64,000 nt of DNA from Chloroflexota bacterium (GTDB taxonomy: Bacteria > Chloroflexota > Anaerolineae > UBA4142), in the NCBI GenBank assembly GCA_016208315.1, contig JACQYF010000060.1, forward strand, positions 55,781 through 119,780. Direction: 5' to 3'. Made by a program: the position numbers and the translations under genes. The notes beneath the pieces were generated by a model. It searched no databases and was not told where the DNA came from. It saw only the letters and a program-made list of their open reading frames with translations. Below, piece by piece: positions 34,557-44,138 of this stretch; position 1 is the first letter of the stretch; each line of letters opens with the position of its first letter.

Positions 34557-35012
34557 ATGGAGGAAGGATTGAAAGACTTGATCGCCCATTGTCCCGTGGT
34601 CGTCGAGATTCCCGTCGCGTGGGGCGAAATGGATGCGTTCCAGCACGTCAACAACGTCGTCTATTTCCGCTACTTTGAAACGGCCCGTATCGCTTACTTT
34701 CAACGTTTGGACTTGATGGGCCTGATGGATCAAACCGGGATAGGTCCGATTCTTGGCTCGGTGCAATGCCAGTTCAAAATTCCGCTCACCTATCCGGATA
34801 CAGTGTCGGTCGGGACGCGCATCTCCAAGATCAGCGCCGACCGGTTCACGATGGAATATCTCGTGGTCAGTCACCAGCACCAGAAGCTCGCCGCGCAGGG
34901 CGAAGGCGTTATTGTCTCGTTCAACTATCGCGAGAACAGGAAAGCGCCACTCCCGGACGTGTGGCGCGCACGCATCGCCACCCTGGAAGCGACGGTGACG
35001 AAAGATGGATAG
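34557..35012 (+). CDS. 4-hydroxybenzoyl-CoA-type acyl-CoA thioesterase
   Basis: 151 residues of the 4HBT hotdog family. The catalytic helix region is WGEMDAFQHVNNVVYFRYFE, in which the Asp and the HVNN segment are conserved; FKIPLTYPDTVSVGTRI forms the following strand. It hydrolyses short or aromatic acyl-CoA. The preceding 135 nt contain nothing recognisable. Confidence 0.9.
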   Translation: MEEGLKDLIAHCPVVVEIPVAWGEMDAFQHVNNVVYFRYFETARIAYFQRLDLMGLMDQTGIGPILGSVQCQFKIPLTYPDTVSVGTRISKISADRFTMEYLVVSHQHQKLAAQGEGVIVSFNYRENRKAPLPDVWRARIATLEATVTKDG

Positions 35013-35085
35013 CGAAAATAAGGACCGAAGCTTCGGGCGCGATTCGAACTTTGGCCCCAACAGTTTGCGGTAAGATTTCGGTTCG

Positions 35086-35113
35086 TTGCACGATATGAAT
35101 AGTGTGGTACAAT
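35086..35113 (+). promoter_or_regulatory. Predicted promoter of the DMT transporter
   Basis: TTGCAC (35086-35091), 16 bp, TACAAT (35108-35113), 45 bp before the ATG. Confidence 0.5.
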
Positions 35114-35158
35114 ACCGCGCGTTCGTTGACCGCCGGAACCTGACTGGCTGGAGGAGAA

Positions 35159-36064
35159 ATGGCGTGGATCGTGCTTTTGTTGTTGGGCGCAATTTGGGGC
35201 GCAAGTTATTTGTTCATCAAAGTCGGCGTGGCAGATATTCCGCCGTTTACATTTGTCTTGGGAAGGACGCTCATCGCGGCGTTGGCGCTGTTCGCCGTCG
35301 TGGCGATTCGCAGAGAGGGACTGCCGCGCGCGCGGCGCACTTGGCTGGTTCTGATCGCGATGGGCATTTTCAACGGCGTGATCCCGTACACGGCGATCAC
35401 ATGGGGCGAGCTGCACATTTCGAGTGGGGTGGCCGCAATCCTCACGGCCGCGATGCCGCTCTTCACCGTCCTTATCGCGCACTATTGGACGCGGGATGAG
35501 CGGCTGACGACGGCTAAGGTTTTTGGCATCGTGGTTGGCTTTTGCGGGGTGGCGGTCCTGTTTCTGCCGGAATTGCGGCAAGGCGTCCAGATGGAATTCT
35601 GGGGCGAGTTTGCCGTCGTGGTCGCGGCGGCGAGTTACGGGTTGGCGACGGTGATCGCGCACAAGTATCTGAATGGCGTATCGCCGATCGCGGCGCCGGC
35701 GGTGCAGTTGGGTTCGACCGCGCTGTGGATGATTCCGCTTAGTCTCGTTTTCGATAATCCCTGGGCGCTGCGCCCATCGCTCCAGGCGGCCGGCGCGCTG
35801 TTGACTCTGGCGCTCTTGGGAACGGCCTTCGCCTACATTCTGTACTACTGGCTGATCGAGCATACGGGCGCGACGCGCACGGCGCTGGTGACCTATCTAA
35901 TTCCCATCACGGGCATCTTCTGGGGCGCAGCGATACTCGACGAACGAATCGAATGGGAGTCCCTATTGGGACTGGTGCTCATCATTGTGGGCATCGGATT
36001 TGTGAACCGCCAACGCGCGCCCGCGCCGAAAGCGGTAGCGACCGCGCTGGCCGAAGGAGATTAG
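35159..36064 (+). CDS. EamA-family (DMT) transporter
   Basis: 301 residues, ten predicted helices in two EamA repeats: the first opens with LLLLGAIWGASYLFIKVG and contains ILTAAMPLFTVLIAHYW; the second contains YLIPITGIFWGAAILDERIEW. Family members export amino acids, nucleotides or other metabolites; the substrate is unknown. GGAGAA precedes the ATG. It is convergent with purA, with only three bases between them. Confidence 0.92.
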   Translation: MAWIVLLLLGAIWGASYLFIKVGVADIPPFTFVLGRTLIAALALFAVVAIRREGLPRARRTWLVLIAMGIFNGVIPYTAITWGELHISSGVAAILTAAMPLFTVLIAHYWTRDERLTTAKVFGIVVGFCGVAVLFLPELRQGVQMEFWGEFAVVVAAASYGLATVIAHKYLNGVSPIAAPAVQLGSTALWMIPLSLVFDNPWALRPSLQAAGALLTLALLGTAFAYILYYWLIEHTGATRTALVTYLIPITGIFWGAAILDERIEWESLLGLVLIIVGIGFVNRQRAPAPKAVATALAEGD

Positions 36065-36067
36065 GAG

Positions 36068-37333
36068 CTACCTCACGATGGTTGCTTCCCGTTCCGGGCC
36101 CACCGAAATCCAGCGCACGGGCACGCCGACGAGTTTTTCTATTGTCTCGACGTACTGGCGCGCCGGTTCCGGCAATTTGGAAAATTTGCGAATCCCCGTA
36201 ATATCCGTCTGCCAGCCGCGCAAAGTGCGATAGACCGGCTTGACCTCTCCGAGTTGATAGGCGTTCAAGTCGTAATAGTGAGCGCGCTTGCCTTTCCACT
36301 GATACCCCGTGCAAATTTGAATCTGGTCGAATTGGCTCAACACGTCGAGCTTGGTCAGGAACAACGCGTCCGCGCCGTTGAGTTCCGCCGCGAATCGCGC
36401 CACCTCGGCGTCGAACCAACCGCCGCGGCGGATGCGCCCGGTCGTCGCGGCGACCTCCTGGAGCGCGCGCCCCGCATCCGAATCTCCCGCAAGCTCGGTC
36501 GGCATAGGCCCACCGCCCACGCGCGTAGTGTACGCTTTCGCCACGCCGACGATTTGGGTGATTTGGCGCGGGGGGATTCCTAGCCCACCCGTCACCGCAG
36601 AGGCGAGCGGGCTTGAAGCGGTCACGAACGGGTACGTGCCCCAATCGGGATCGAGCAAGCTGCCCATCGCCTGTTCGAGCAGGAATTGCTTTCGGGCGCG
36701 CAGACCACCTTGGACGATGGGAAAGATCTCGGCGATATAGGGCTTGAGGACGCCGTAGTACTCCTGGTATTGCGCGCAGACCTTGTTAAAGTTGAGTGAC
36801 GCGCCGCCGAGCGCGGCGATGATCTTGTTTTTGAGCTCGAGCTGCACGCGCAGTTTTTGGTTGAACAGTGTCTGGTCGCCGAAATCGCTCCAGCGGATGC
36901 CGTTGTAACTGATCTTATCGGCAAAGCACGGGCCGATTCCGCGCCGCGTCGTGCCGGTGGCCCCCGCGCCTTTTGCTTCTTCGTACAAGCCGTCGAGGAT
37001 CTTGTGATAGGGCATGATGACGTGGGCGCGCGGCGAAATGAAAAGGCGCTTTTCGAATCGGATGCCCGCCTCCCGCAGCGTCTTTAGCTCTTCGATCAGC
37101 ACCGCCGGGTCCATCACCATCCCGCTGCCCATCAGGCAGCGCGTGTGCGGATAGAAAATGCCTGACGGGACCAAGTGAATTTTAAACGTGCCTATTGGGT
37201 TGACGACCGTATGCCCCGCGTTGTTGCCGCCGTTGTAACGCGCCACAAAATCGGCGTCACGCGCCAGAAAATCAATTGCCTTGCCCTTGCCTTCATCGCC
37301 CCACTGCGTTCCGATTACAACGGTGACAGACAT
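36068..37333 (-). CDS. purA: Adenylosuccinate synthetase
   Basis: 421 residues. It has the N-terminal GTQWGDEGKGKAIDFLA nucleotide loop, NGGNNAGHTVV, GTTRRGIGPCFADK, and the C-terminal LTKLDVLSQFDQIQICTGY guanine-binding region. It joins IMP and aspartate using GTP on the way to AMP. An AGGAGG ribosome site is a few bases from ATG 37333. Downstream of purB on the same strand, separated by an AATTCGTAATTC repeat stretch. Confidence 0.97.
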   Translation of the reverse strand: MSVTVVIGTQWGDEGKGKAIDFLARDADFVARYNGGNNAGHTVVNPIGTFKIHLVPSGIFYPHTRCLMGSGMVMDPAVLIEELKTLREAGIRFEKRLFISPRAHVIMPYHKILDGLYEEAKGAGATGTTRRGIGPCFADKISYNGIRWSDFGDQTLFNQKLRVQLELKNKIIAALGGASLNFNKVCAQYQEYYGVLKPYIAEIFPIVQGGLRARKQFLLEQAMGSLLDPDWGTYPFVTASSPLASAVTGGLGIPPRQITQIVGVAKAYTTRVGGGPMPTELAGDSDAGRALQEVAATTGRIRRGGWFDAEVARFAAELNGADALFLTKLDVLSQFDQIQICTGYQWKGKRAHYYDLNAYQLGEVKPVYRTLRGWQTDITGIRKFSKLPEPARQYVETIEKLVGVPVRWISVGPEREATIVR

Positions 37334-37344
37334 CCTGACCCTCC

Positions 37345-37428
37345 TAAGGCGTAATTCGTAATTCGTCCCGCAAAGAACGCGGGATCTCCGCTTCGCTCCG
37401 ATAATTCGTAATTCATCATTCGTAATTC
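37345..37428. repeat. AATTCGTAATTC repeat stretch between purB and purA
   Basis: Several copies of GTAATTCGTAATTC / AATTCATCATTCGTAATTC with an intervening CCCGC..GCGGG hairpin. It fills the 82-nt gap and touches the end of purB. Confidence 0.65.
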
Positions 37429-38774
37429 AGGGCTAGCTCCACGAGTTGCTCTGCCAATCCAATATACGTAAATGGAGTCAATTCCTGCAAACGTCGCTTG
37501 ACATCGTCATCCACTGATAAGCCCATGATCCATGATTCATATTCCCCGCGCGTGATAGATTTGCCGCGGGTGAGCGTTTTCAGTTGGTCGTACGCGTCGG
37601 GCACACCGGCGGCGCGCAAGATGGTCTGCGCGCCCTCGGCGATCACGTCCAAGTGCGCCTCCAAATCCGCTCGGAACTTTTCCTCGTTCGCCTCGATCTT
37701 GCCCAATCCGCGTGTCACGTTGACGTACGCCAGCAGCGTATGCCCCAGCGCCACGCCAAACGTGCGCCGCACGGTCGAATCGGAGAGGTCGCGTTGGAGG
37801 CGCGAGGCGGCGAGTTTTTGCGCGTAATGCGAAAAGAGCGCGTTCGCCAACCCCAAATTCCCTTCCGCGTTCTCGAAATCAATCGGATTTACTTTTTGCG
37901 GCATGGTCGAGGAACCGACCTCGCCGGCGACGACGCGCTGCTTTAGATAATCGTCGCTGATGTAGCGCCAAATGTCTTGGCAAAAACCCGCCAGAATCGA
38001 ATTGGTCAGCCGGAGCGTGTCGAAATAGCGCAGCCAGTTGTCGTAGGGCAGCAGTTGGGTCGTAAAGAGATTCGGATCCAAATCGTAACTGCGGACAAAA
38101 TGCGAACTGAACGCGATCCAATTCACGTGCGGCGCGGCGGCGGCGAGGGCGTTGAAATTGCCGACCGCGCCCGTGAGTTTCGTTTCAAAACGATGACCCG
38201 CCAAAATGTCACGCTGCTTTTTCAGCCGGACGAGGAACACGGCGAATTCTTTGCCAAGCGTCGTCGGCACGGCGGGCTGGCCGTGCGTGCGCGCCAGCAT
38301 CGGCGTGCGAGCGTACCGGCGCGCGACATCGGCGAGGGCCGCAAGGATCGTGTCGAGCGCGGGCAGGATGACGGCGTCGCGGGCATCGCGCAGCGCGATG
38401 GCTTGCGCGATCAGGTTGACATCTTCCGAGGTCAGCCCAAAGTGCAGCCACTCGACCACATCATGCAGCGAAGTCGCGTTGAGGCGTGCGCGCAAGAAAT
38501 ACTCGATGGCTTTGACATCGTGCCGCGTCTTGCTCTCGATCTCTTTGATCTCGCGCGCCGCTTCCGAATCAAAGCCGGCGACGAGCACACGGAGATACTC
38601 GACCTCGCCGGTGGTCAGCGGCCGCACGAGGCGCGCGACACCGGACAGCGCCAGCAAATAATCAATCTCGACGCGCACGCGCTGGCCGATGAACGCGGCT
38701 TCGGAAAAATATCGTCTGAGCGGCGCGGTTTCGCGCGCATAGCGCCCGTCGAGTGGTGAAAGCGGATCGTCCAT
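37416..38774 (-). CDS. purB: Adenylosuccinate lyase
   Basis: About 452 residues of the fumarase/aspartase superfamily. The signature SSTMPQKVNPIDFEN carries the mobile Ser loop; ESKTRHDVKAIEYFL and ARTHGQPAVPTT supply the catalytic His residues. It releases fumarate both in AMP formation and in purine de novo synthesis (SAICAR step). ATG 38774 follows a GTG at 38777. Probably cotranscribed with purA. Confidence 0.97.
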   Translation of the reverse strand: MDDPLSPLDGRYARETAPLRRYFSEAAFIGQRVRVEIDYLLALSGVARLVRPLTTGEVEYLRVLVAGFDSEAAREIKEIESKTRHDVKAIEYFLRARLNATSLHDVVEWLHFGLTSEDVNLIAQAIALRDARDAVILPALDTILAALADVARRYARTPMLARTHGQPAVPTTLGKEFAVFLVRLKKQRDILAGHRFETKLTGAVGNFNALAAAAPHVNWIAFSSHFVRSYDLDPNLFTTQLLPYDNWLRYFDTLRLTNSILAGFCQDIWRYISDDYLKQRVVAGEVGSSTMPQKVNPIDFENAEGNLGLANALFSHYAQKLAASRLQRDLSDSTVRRTFGVALGHTLLAYVNVTRGLGKIEANEEKFRADLEAHLDVIAEGAQTILRAAGVPDAYDQLKTLTRGKSITRGEYESWIMGLSVDDDVKRRLQELTPFTYIGLAEQLVELALNYE

Positions 38775-38821
38775 CACGCGGGCATTATAGGGGCGTTGGG
38801 GGAATTGTCAAACGGGCGGTC

Positions 38822-38950
38822 GGGCGACCGAGGTCGCGGCAACACGAACGCAAAGTCGGCCTTCGCCGACTCGGAATCAGTCCACGAAGTGCCTGCCCTG
38901 AGCTTGCCGAAGGGTGGACTTGGCTATGAGTTGCGGCGACCTCGGTCGCC
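38822..38950. repeat. GGGCGACCGAGGTCGC inverted-repeat element, copy 2
   Basis: Arms GGGCGACCGAGGTCGCGGCA and TTGCGGCGACCTCGGTCGCC with an inner AGTCGGCCTTCGCCGACT hairpin, matching copy 1 at 30794. A second repeat type, CCTGAGCTTGCCGAAGGG (38908-38926), lies inside it; its cousin CCTGAGCGGAGCCGAAGGG is at 48174. Confidence 0.85.
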
Positions 38951-38958
38951 TGTGCGCG

Positions 38959-38987
38959 TTGCCAGAAACGGTCAAGTCACTTATAAT
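38959..38987 (+). promoter_or_regulatory. Predicted promoter of guaB
   Basis: TTGCCA (38959-38964), 17 bp, TATAAT (38982-38987). A CATCCTTCATCCTTCATCC run follows in the leader. Confidence 0.65.
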
Positions 38988-39058
38988 TCCCAATGGATGA
39001 AAGATAGTATAGTTTTCATCCCTCATCCTTCATCCTTCATCCTTCAAAAGGGGGCCGC

Positions 39059-40498
39059 ATGAAAATTTTACCCGATGTCGCATTGACGTATGATGATGTG
39101 TTGCTCGTGCCGCAGTATTCGAATGTCGCCTCGCGCAAGAAGCTGCCGACGCAAACCAAGCTCACCGCCAAGATCGCGCTCCAGATTCCGATCGTCTCGG
39201 CGAATATGGATACGGTGACCGAGAGCGAGATGGCGATCGCGATGGCGCGCGAGGGCGGCATCGGCATTATTCATCGTTTCATGTCGGTGGCCGAACAGAG
39301 CCAGCAGATCGCGCGCGTGAAAAAGGCCGAATCGTTTGTCGTGCGCGATCCCATCACACTGACCGTGACGCACACCATCGGCGACGCCAAGCGCATTGTC
39401 CAAGAGACGGGCAGCGGCGGAATCCTGATCGTGGATGCGCGCGAACGGCTGGTGGGTATCGTCACGACGCGTGATCTGCTTTTCGAGAACGACGAGCAGA
39501 AACCGGTCACGGAAATCATGCGGCGTGAGGTGGTCAGCGCGCCGCCGGACACGACGATGAAAGAGGCGGAGAAGATTCTGCACGACCATCGCATTGAAAA
39601 AGTTCCGTTGATTGATTCGGATCGGCACGTGGTCGGCCTGATCACGCTCAAAGATATTATGAAGACGGAGCAATTCCCAAGCGCGACAAAAGACGCGCGC
39701 GGGCGCTTGGCGGTGGGCGCGGCGGTCGGCGTGAGGGAAAAGGAACTCGAGCGCGTCGAAAGCGTGCTCGCCGCGGGCGCCGATTGTCTCGTCGTGGACA
39801 TCGCGCATGGCGATTCAGAGTTGGAAATCGAGATGATCCGGAATATCCGGCGGCATTTTCCGTCGGCGCAGATTATCGGCGGGAATGTCGCGACGGCAGA
39901 AGGCACGCGCCGTCTGATGGATGCGGGCGCGGACGCGGTCAAGGTCGGCGTGGGGCCCGGTTCGATATGCATCACGCGCATCGTCGCCGGCGCAGGCGTG
40001 CCGCAACTGTCGGCGGTGATCGAGTGCGCGGCGGCGGCGCGCGCGGCGGGGATTCCGATCATTGCCGACGGCGGCATCAAGAATTCGGGCGATGTCGTCA
40101 AGGCGCTGGCCGCGGGCGCGTCGGCGGTCATGGTCGGCAGTCTGCTCGCGGGCACGGACGAAAGCCCCGGTTTGATGATGACGCGCAATGGACATCGCTA
40201 CAAGGTAGCGCGCGGAATGGCTTCGGCGCAGGCGAACGTGGCGCGCAAGGGGCGTGAGGGCGAGGGGTGGATTACGCAGGAAGAGATTGACGAATACGTG
40301 TCAGAAGGGGTCGAGGCCGCCGTCCCGTATCGCGGGCGCGCCAAGGAGGTGCTGACGCAGCTTGTCGGCGGCGTCCAGTCCGGGATGAGTTATTCGGGCG
40401 CGCATTCGCTTGAGGAGTTGAGCGAGACGGCGATATTCGTGCGCATGTCGCCGACTGGGTTGCGCGAGTCCATGCCGCATGATGTAGAGGTGTTGTGA
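39059..40498 (+). CDS. guaB: Inosine-5'-monophosphate dehydrogenase
   Basis: 479 residues. The TIM barrel starts [14 protein letters not shown] and [13 protein letters not shown]; two CBS domains (~95-205) are inserted. The active-site loop [18 protein letters not shown] carries the catalytic Cys, and [17 protein letters not shown] and the [13 protein letters not shown] flap [10 protein letters not shown] follow. It oxidises IMP to XMP, the GMP branch, and here lies next to purA and purB, the AMP branch. RBS AAGGGGG. Confidence 0.97.
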   Translation: MKILPDVALTYDDVLLVPQYSNVASRKKLPTQTKLTAKIALQIPIVSANMDTVTESEMAIAMAREGGIGIIHRFMSVAEQSQQIARVKKAESFVVRDPITLTVTHTIGDAKRIVQETGSGGILIVDARERLVGIVTTRDLLFENDEQKPVTEIMRREVVSAPPDTTMKEAEKILHDHRIEKVPLIDSDRHVVGLITLKDIMKTEQFPSATKDARGRLAVGAAVGVREKELERVESVLAAGADCLVVDIAHGDSELEIEMIRNIRRHFPSAQIIGGNVATAEGTRRLMDAGADAVKVGVGPGSICITRIVAGAGVPQLSAVIECAAAARAAGIPIIADGGIKNSGDVVKALAAGASAVMVGSLLAGTDESPGLMMTRNGHRYKVARGMASAQANVARKGREGEGWITQEEIDEYVSEGVEAAVPYRGRAKEVLTQLVGGVQSGMSYSGAHSLEELSETAIFVRMSPTGLRESMPHDVEVL

Positions 40499-40526
40499 TA
40501 GTACGGGAGTCGAACTCCCGTACTAT
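40498..40526. terminator. Perfect 13-bp hairpin between guaB and the next gene
   Basis: ATAGTACGGGAGT, loop CGA, ACTCCCGTACTAT. It occupies the whole convergent gap between the guaB TGA and the stop of the minus-strand gene at 40526. T runs are short, so termination strength is uncertain. Confidence 0.65.
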
Positions 40527-41503
40527 TATCGCGTCAACAACTGAAACGTGAGGAAATAGCGCACGTGCGTCTGTGGAATCTTGGTCTTGACGCTGCTCAA
40601 CGCCAGGCCGCCAATCTTGTCGCTCGGATGGCTGGCCATTTGAATCGTCGAGCCGTCCGGGAACGTCTCGAAATTGCAGCGGCACTGGGGATCGGCTGAC
40701 TTGTCCTCCAGGTTGGCAACTTTGTCATTCAGCATCACCGGCCCTCCACCGCCAATCAAGGAGATGTAGACTCCAATGCCTTGATTGCCTCCCGGCAAGG
40801 TGCCGCAGTCGTTCCGCTCATCGCCCAGATCACAATACAACGCGCGCACGAGCCGCCAGTATTTTTGCCCCGGCGCGATGCTCGCCATGTTGAGCGGCTC
40901 GTACCTGACGCCGCCAGGCCATTCGGCAGGAAAACCGGGCAGCCAGACGATTGGCGGCACCGGCACGCTGGTTGGCGGTCTGCGGGTTGCGGTTGCGCGC
41001 GGTCGCGGTGTGAGGGTAACGGTCGGGGTCAGCGTTGGAGTGCGTGTGAGTGTCGGCGTTCGGGTAGGAGTCTGCGTCGGCGCAGGCGTTAGGGTTGAGG
41101 TCGGCGTCAAGGTGATCGTCGGGGTCGCGGTGGTCGCGATGAGCGCGATAGATTGGTCTTGGTTGCCGAGCGCAATCGCCAGTGCCGCAACGTACGCCGC
41201 TTCCGGCTTGTCGCCCGCAGCAAGGGCCTGTGCCAAGATCGCGAGCCGCCGGTTGATCTGGGTATCCTTGAGCAGCGCAAGCCGCGCCTGCGCTTTCGCC
41301 AAATCCTGGTCATATGCAAACGTGCTGGCGGTCAAGATAATGTACTCGTCTTGAGACATTGCCTTGAGATCGGTCACATCCACATTGGCAACGTCTACCG
41401 GCCACACCACCCACGCGGCATACAATCCCAATCCAACTCCGCCCAACAGTCCAATGATGGCCACCACGAGAAACAATCGCGAGACCCCGCGCCAATCCGG
41501 CAT
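40526..41503 (-). CDS. Membrane-anchored protein with Thr/Pro linker and extracellular C-terminal domain
   Basis: 325 residues: N-terminal membrane helix (~9-31), a helical stretch (~45-120), a Thr/Pro-rich linker (~125-175) and a Cys-containing C-terminal domain (~195-325). The C-terminal domain starts EPLNMASIAPGQKYWRLVRA and ends VRYFLTFQLL, matching the plan of the last domain of the 41803 protein (CSAGEMYWKLISAEY … CFILTWRR). Function unknown; a secreted carbohydrate- or surface-related module is possible. Confidence 0.7.
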   Translation of the reverse strand: MPDWRGVSRLFLVVAIIGLLGGVGLGLYAAWVVWPVDVANVDVTDLKAMSQDEYIILTASTFAYDQDLAKAQARLALLKDTQINRRLAILAQALAAGDKPEAAYVAALAIALGNQDQSIALIATTATPTITLTPTSTLTPAPTQTPTRTPTLTRTPTLTPTVTLTPRPRATATRRPPTSVPVPPIVWLPGFPAEWPGGVRYEPLNMASIAPGQKYWRLVRALYCDLGDERNDCGTLPGGNQGIGVYISLIGGGGPVMLNDKVANLEDKSADPQCRCNFETFPDGSTIQMASHPSDKIGGLALSSVKTKIPQTHVRYFLTFQLLTR

Positions 41504-41518
41504 TCCTACTCCCTTTGA

Positions 41519-41794
41519 TAATCCGCGAATCTACGCGAATCTTCGCCCATGGCATTGCGAGAATTCCATTCCGCGCGCGGTGGTATGCGCAAGGACAGAA
41601 ACGAGTGCGTGTTCGTAGTCCGGCACGCAGCGGTGTTTGCGGAGTGCCGTTCCGGCCCGCGCATAACGCGACTCCGCAAACACCGCTACGTCGCGTACTA
41701 CGAACCTGCGCGCGTTTCTGTTCTCGTGCATGCCCCGGGGCATGGGGTTCTCAGAATGACATTTTGGTGTAGATTCGCGCAGATTCGCGGATAA
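41519..41794. repeat. Nested ~275-nt imperfect palindrome in the intergenic region
   Basis: Outer arms CCGCGAATCTACGCGAATCT (from 41522) and AGATTCGCGCAGATTCGCGG (to 41791); middle arms around CAGAAACG (41596) and CGTTTCTG (41722); inner arms CAGCGGTGTTTGCGGAGT and ACTCCGCAAACACCGC near 41630 and 41671. The 299-nt gap contains no gene. Likely a non-autonomous palindromic element or structured transcript. Confidence 0.7.
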
Positions 41795-41802
41795 AGTCAT
41801 CA

Positions 41803-43656
41803 TCACGCGATCACGCGGCGCCAGGTGAGGATAAAGCACACTTGGCGTTTGAGCGGCAAGCCCATGCCCGTCACGCGCTCGCTGGGCAATCCATCTACCC
41901 AGGCAAAGTACGGACCGGTTTCGCCGCGATCCGGCGAGAACGAGGCCCACAGCGGAATGTTGGCTTGGCCCAGCTCGTTCGTGGTCGCATCGGTTTTGTC
42001 GTCGGGCCAGCCCTGCCAAACTCGTTGATAGCCCACGGGATTGCCCTGCTCGTCTTGCGTCACAAAAAAGATGTGGTGCTTGCCCTCTGATTCGTCCGGC
42101 CCCTGGTATTCGGCGCTGATCAGCTTCCAGTACATTTCGCCGGCCGAACATTGGCAAGGTTCGATTCTAACGCGCAGCGCATCCAAACGCGGATCCCAGT
42201 CCACAGGCGGCACGGGCAGACTCGAAAAGATCATTGCGGCTGAGACCACGGGTCGAGCGGGTGTAGGAATAATGATTGGTTCTCTGCGCTCTTCCGGTTC
42301 GGGTCGCGGCATGGGCACGGGAGGGGGCGGCGGCGGTGCCTCGACGACAATCTTTTCGACGATGGTGGGTGGCGGTGGCAAGGGAATCTCGACCGGGGCG
42401 GGCGGCGGAGCGACGACGATGGGTGGGGCGATAGCCGGTTGGACTGGCGGCGTGGGCTGCGTGCCCGGCAATCGTCTGGCGAGGTTGGGCATCGCTTTGA
42501 CGGCTTGGATCACGGAGAGACGATGGCCGAGATTGGCTTGAGGAACCGTGATCTGGGCCAGGCCCTTGCCGCCGTTCAATCCGTCCCTGAGCGCGCCTTG
42601 CCAGAACGCGCTATGCCACGCGTCCTTTTCTGCGCCGGGCGATTCGAGCAGCAGCCACGGCGTCATCGCAAAGTAATAGTCGGGCGCCTGGCGCTGCATA
42701 AAGTCAAACATCGCGACGGTTTGATCGCGGTGCGCGTCCGGCGTAATGCGCGCGTAACGCGAATCCTCGCGGCGTCCGACGCGCAAGCCACCTTCGGTGC
42801 TGAGGATGGGAATGGAACGGCCCAGGTACTTGACGGCGAGATTGTTGTAGTATTCGAACTCGCGAAAGCACGCATGGTCTTGCAAGATGGTCTGCGTTGG
42901 ATTCTTGCACGCGGCGCGCTCGGCATTGATCTGATCCGGCGTGTCCACGCGACCGTAATCGTCGTTCCACCACGCCCACCGAGTGAAAGGCCCCTGGTCG
43001 TATTGTTCTGCGGTGAGCGGCTGTCCGGCGCGGTTGACGGGATCGTCAGGATAACCGAGCGGATGGTTCAGCGCATAATTGTGAACGGCGATCCAGCATC
43101 CCTCGAGCAAAATATCCTGGCGACCTAGCGAGACGAGCGCGGCCATCAAATCCATTTCGCCGCCGACGCCGATGGCGGGCAGTCCGGGCAAGCCGCCCAT
43201 TTCGAGAATCAAGCGCGCGTCAAACAGCCAGTTGAGCGCGACCAATTTCGCGGCTTCGACGGGATCGCCCGGCATGGCGTTGTGTTTCCACGCGGTTCCG
43301 CGGTCTGGCTCGTTGTTGGTTTCGAAATAGCGCACGCCCGCCGCGATCAGGCGTTTGAGCGTCGCTTCTTCGGCGCCGCCGATGTGGCCGGGATTGGGTT
43401 CGGGCAGATCGTTGGGCGGCGGGTCGCGGCGCAGAATACGGACGACCGGGAAGATTCCGGCCGCGAGCAATCGCTCGCAGAGCGCAAGACTACTGCCGGC
43501 GTCGTCGAGCACCTTGAACCATTTGATGCCCATCGCGACCAGCTCGCCGATCCAATAGTCATATCCTTCATCGCCACCGGTCCAGTCGGCCGTCGCGTTG
43601 CCGTGGAGGCCGCGACCGTTGTCGCTCGGTGGTCGCGGGAAATCCTTCAAATCCAT
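41803..43656 (-). CDS. Glycoside-hydrolase-like (beta/alpha)8 protein with Pro-rich linker and C-terminal module
   Basis: 617 residues. Residues ~10-395 form a TIM barrel of the clan GH-A type: strand-4 acid/base in YFETNNEPDRG (Glu116) and strand-7 nucleophile in ILSTEGG (Glu288), with aromatic residues around both. A Pro/Val-rich linker (~400-475) leads to a C-terminal domain shared with the 40526 protein. No signal peptide is evident, so export is uncertain. ATG 43656 (AGGAGG 10 nt upstream) is preferred to the 43692 start, which overlaps the thioesterase gene. Substrate unknown. Confidence 0.75.
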   Translation of the reverse strand: MDLKDFPRPPSDNGRGLHGNATADWTGGDEGYDYWIGELVAMGIKWFKVLDDAGSSLALCERLLAAGIFPVVRILRRDPPPNDLPEPNPGHIGGAEEATLKRLIAAGVRYFETNNEPDRGTAWKHNAMPGDPVEAAKLVALNWLFDARLILEMGGLPGLPAIGVGGEMDLMAALVSLGRQDILLEGCWIAVHNYALNHPLGYPDDPVNRAGQPLTAEQYDQGPFTRWAWWNDDYGRVDTPDQINAERAACKNPTQTILQDHACFREFEYYNNLAVKYLGRSIPILSTEGGLRVGRREDSRYARITPDAHRDQTVAMFDFMQRQAPDYYFAMTPWLLLESPGAEKDAWHSAFWQGALRDGLNGGKGLAQITVPQANLGHRLSVIQAVKAMPNLARRLPGTQPTPPVQPAIAPPIVVAPPPAPVEIPLPPPPTIVEKIVVEAPPPPPPVPMPRPEPEERREPIIIPTPARPVVSAAMIFSSLPVPPVDWDPRLDALRVRIEPCQCSAGEMYWKLISAEYQGPDESEGKHHIFFVTQDEQGNPVGYQRVWQGWPDDKTDATTNELGQANIPLWASFSPDRGETGPYFAWVDGLPSERVTGMGLPLKRQVCFILTWRRVIA

Positions 43657-43670
43657 CGGCCTCAGTCCTC

Positions 43671-44138
43671 CTAAATCTCGTCTACGCGCCAACCGTCGAG
43701 CGCGCGTTTGTATTCGGCGAGTTGGTCGTCGGGAATCCGCAGGTATGTGCCGCGCGCTTCGGCGAGCAACGCGCCGTCTTCAGAGCGCAGCTCGCCGCGG
43801 CCTTCGAGCAGGCGACCGCTGTTTTTCGTGATCGTGCCTTTCAGCTTGAGCCGCACGCCAATTGGCACCGGGTTGCGAAAGCGCACCTCGAGTTTGGCCG
43901 TCATGCACCAAAGATCGCTCGCAATCGCCGTCCGTCCGATCAGCTCATCCAAAAGCGCGGTGACGAGGCCGCCATGCATCACACCCGGATACCCCTGATG
44001 CTCGGCGCGCGGTACGTACTCGGCATGTACGGTGCCATCCGCGTCCGCGAAAAATTGCATGTGAAAGCCGATAGGATTGTCGCGGCCGCAGACAAAGCAC
44101 ATCTGGCTGCTAGGTTGCTTTTGCATTCGCCTCGGCAT
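43671..44138 (-). CDS. PaaI-like hotdog thioesterase
   Basis: 155 residues with the PaaI-type core HQGYPGVMHGGLVTALLDELIG, whose H-G-G and Asp/Glu form the active site, preceded by a C-x2-C-G segment (CFVCGRDNPIGFHMQFF) common in this subgroup. Hydrolyses an unidentified acyl-CoA. It overlaps the NERD gene upstream by 29 nt, so is translationally coupled. Confidence 0.9.
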   Translation of the reverse strand: MPRRMQKQPSSQMCFVCGRDNPIGFHMQFFADADGTVHAEYVPRAEHQGYPGVMHGGLVTALLDELIGRTAIASDLWCMTAKLEVRFRNPVPIGVRLKLKGTITKNSGRLLEGRGELRSEDGALLAEARGTYLRIPDDQLAEYKRALDGWRVDEI

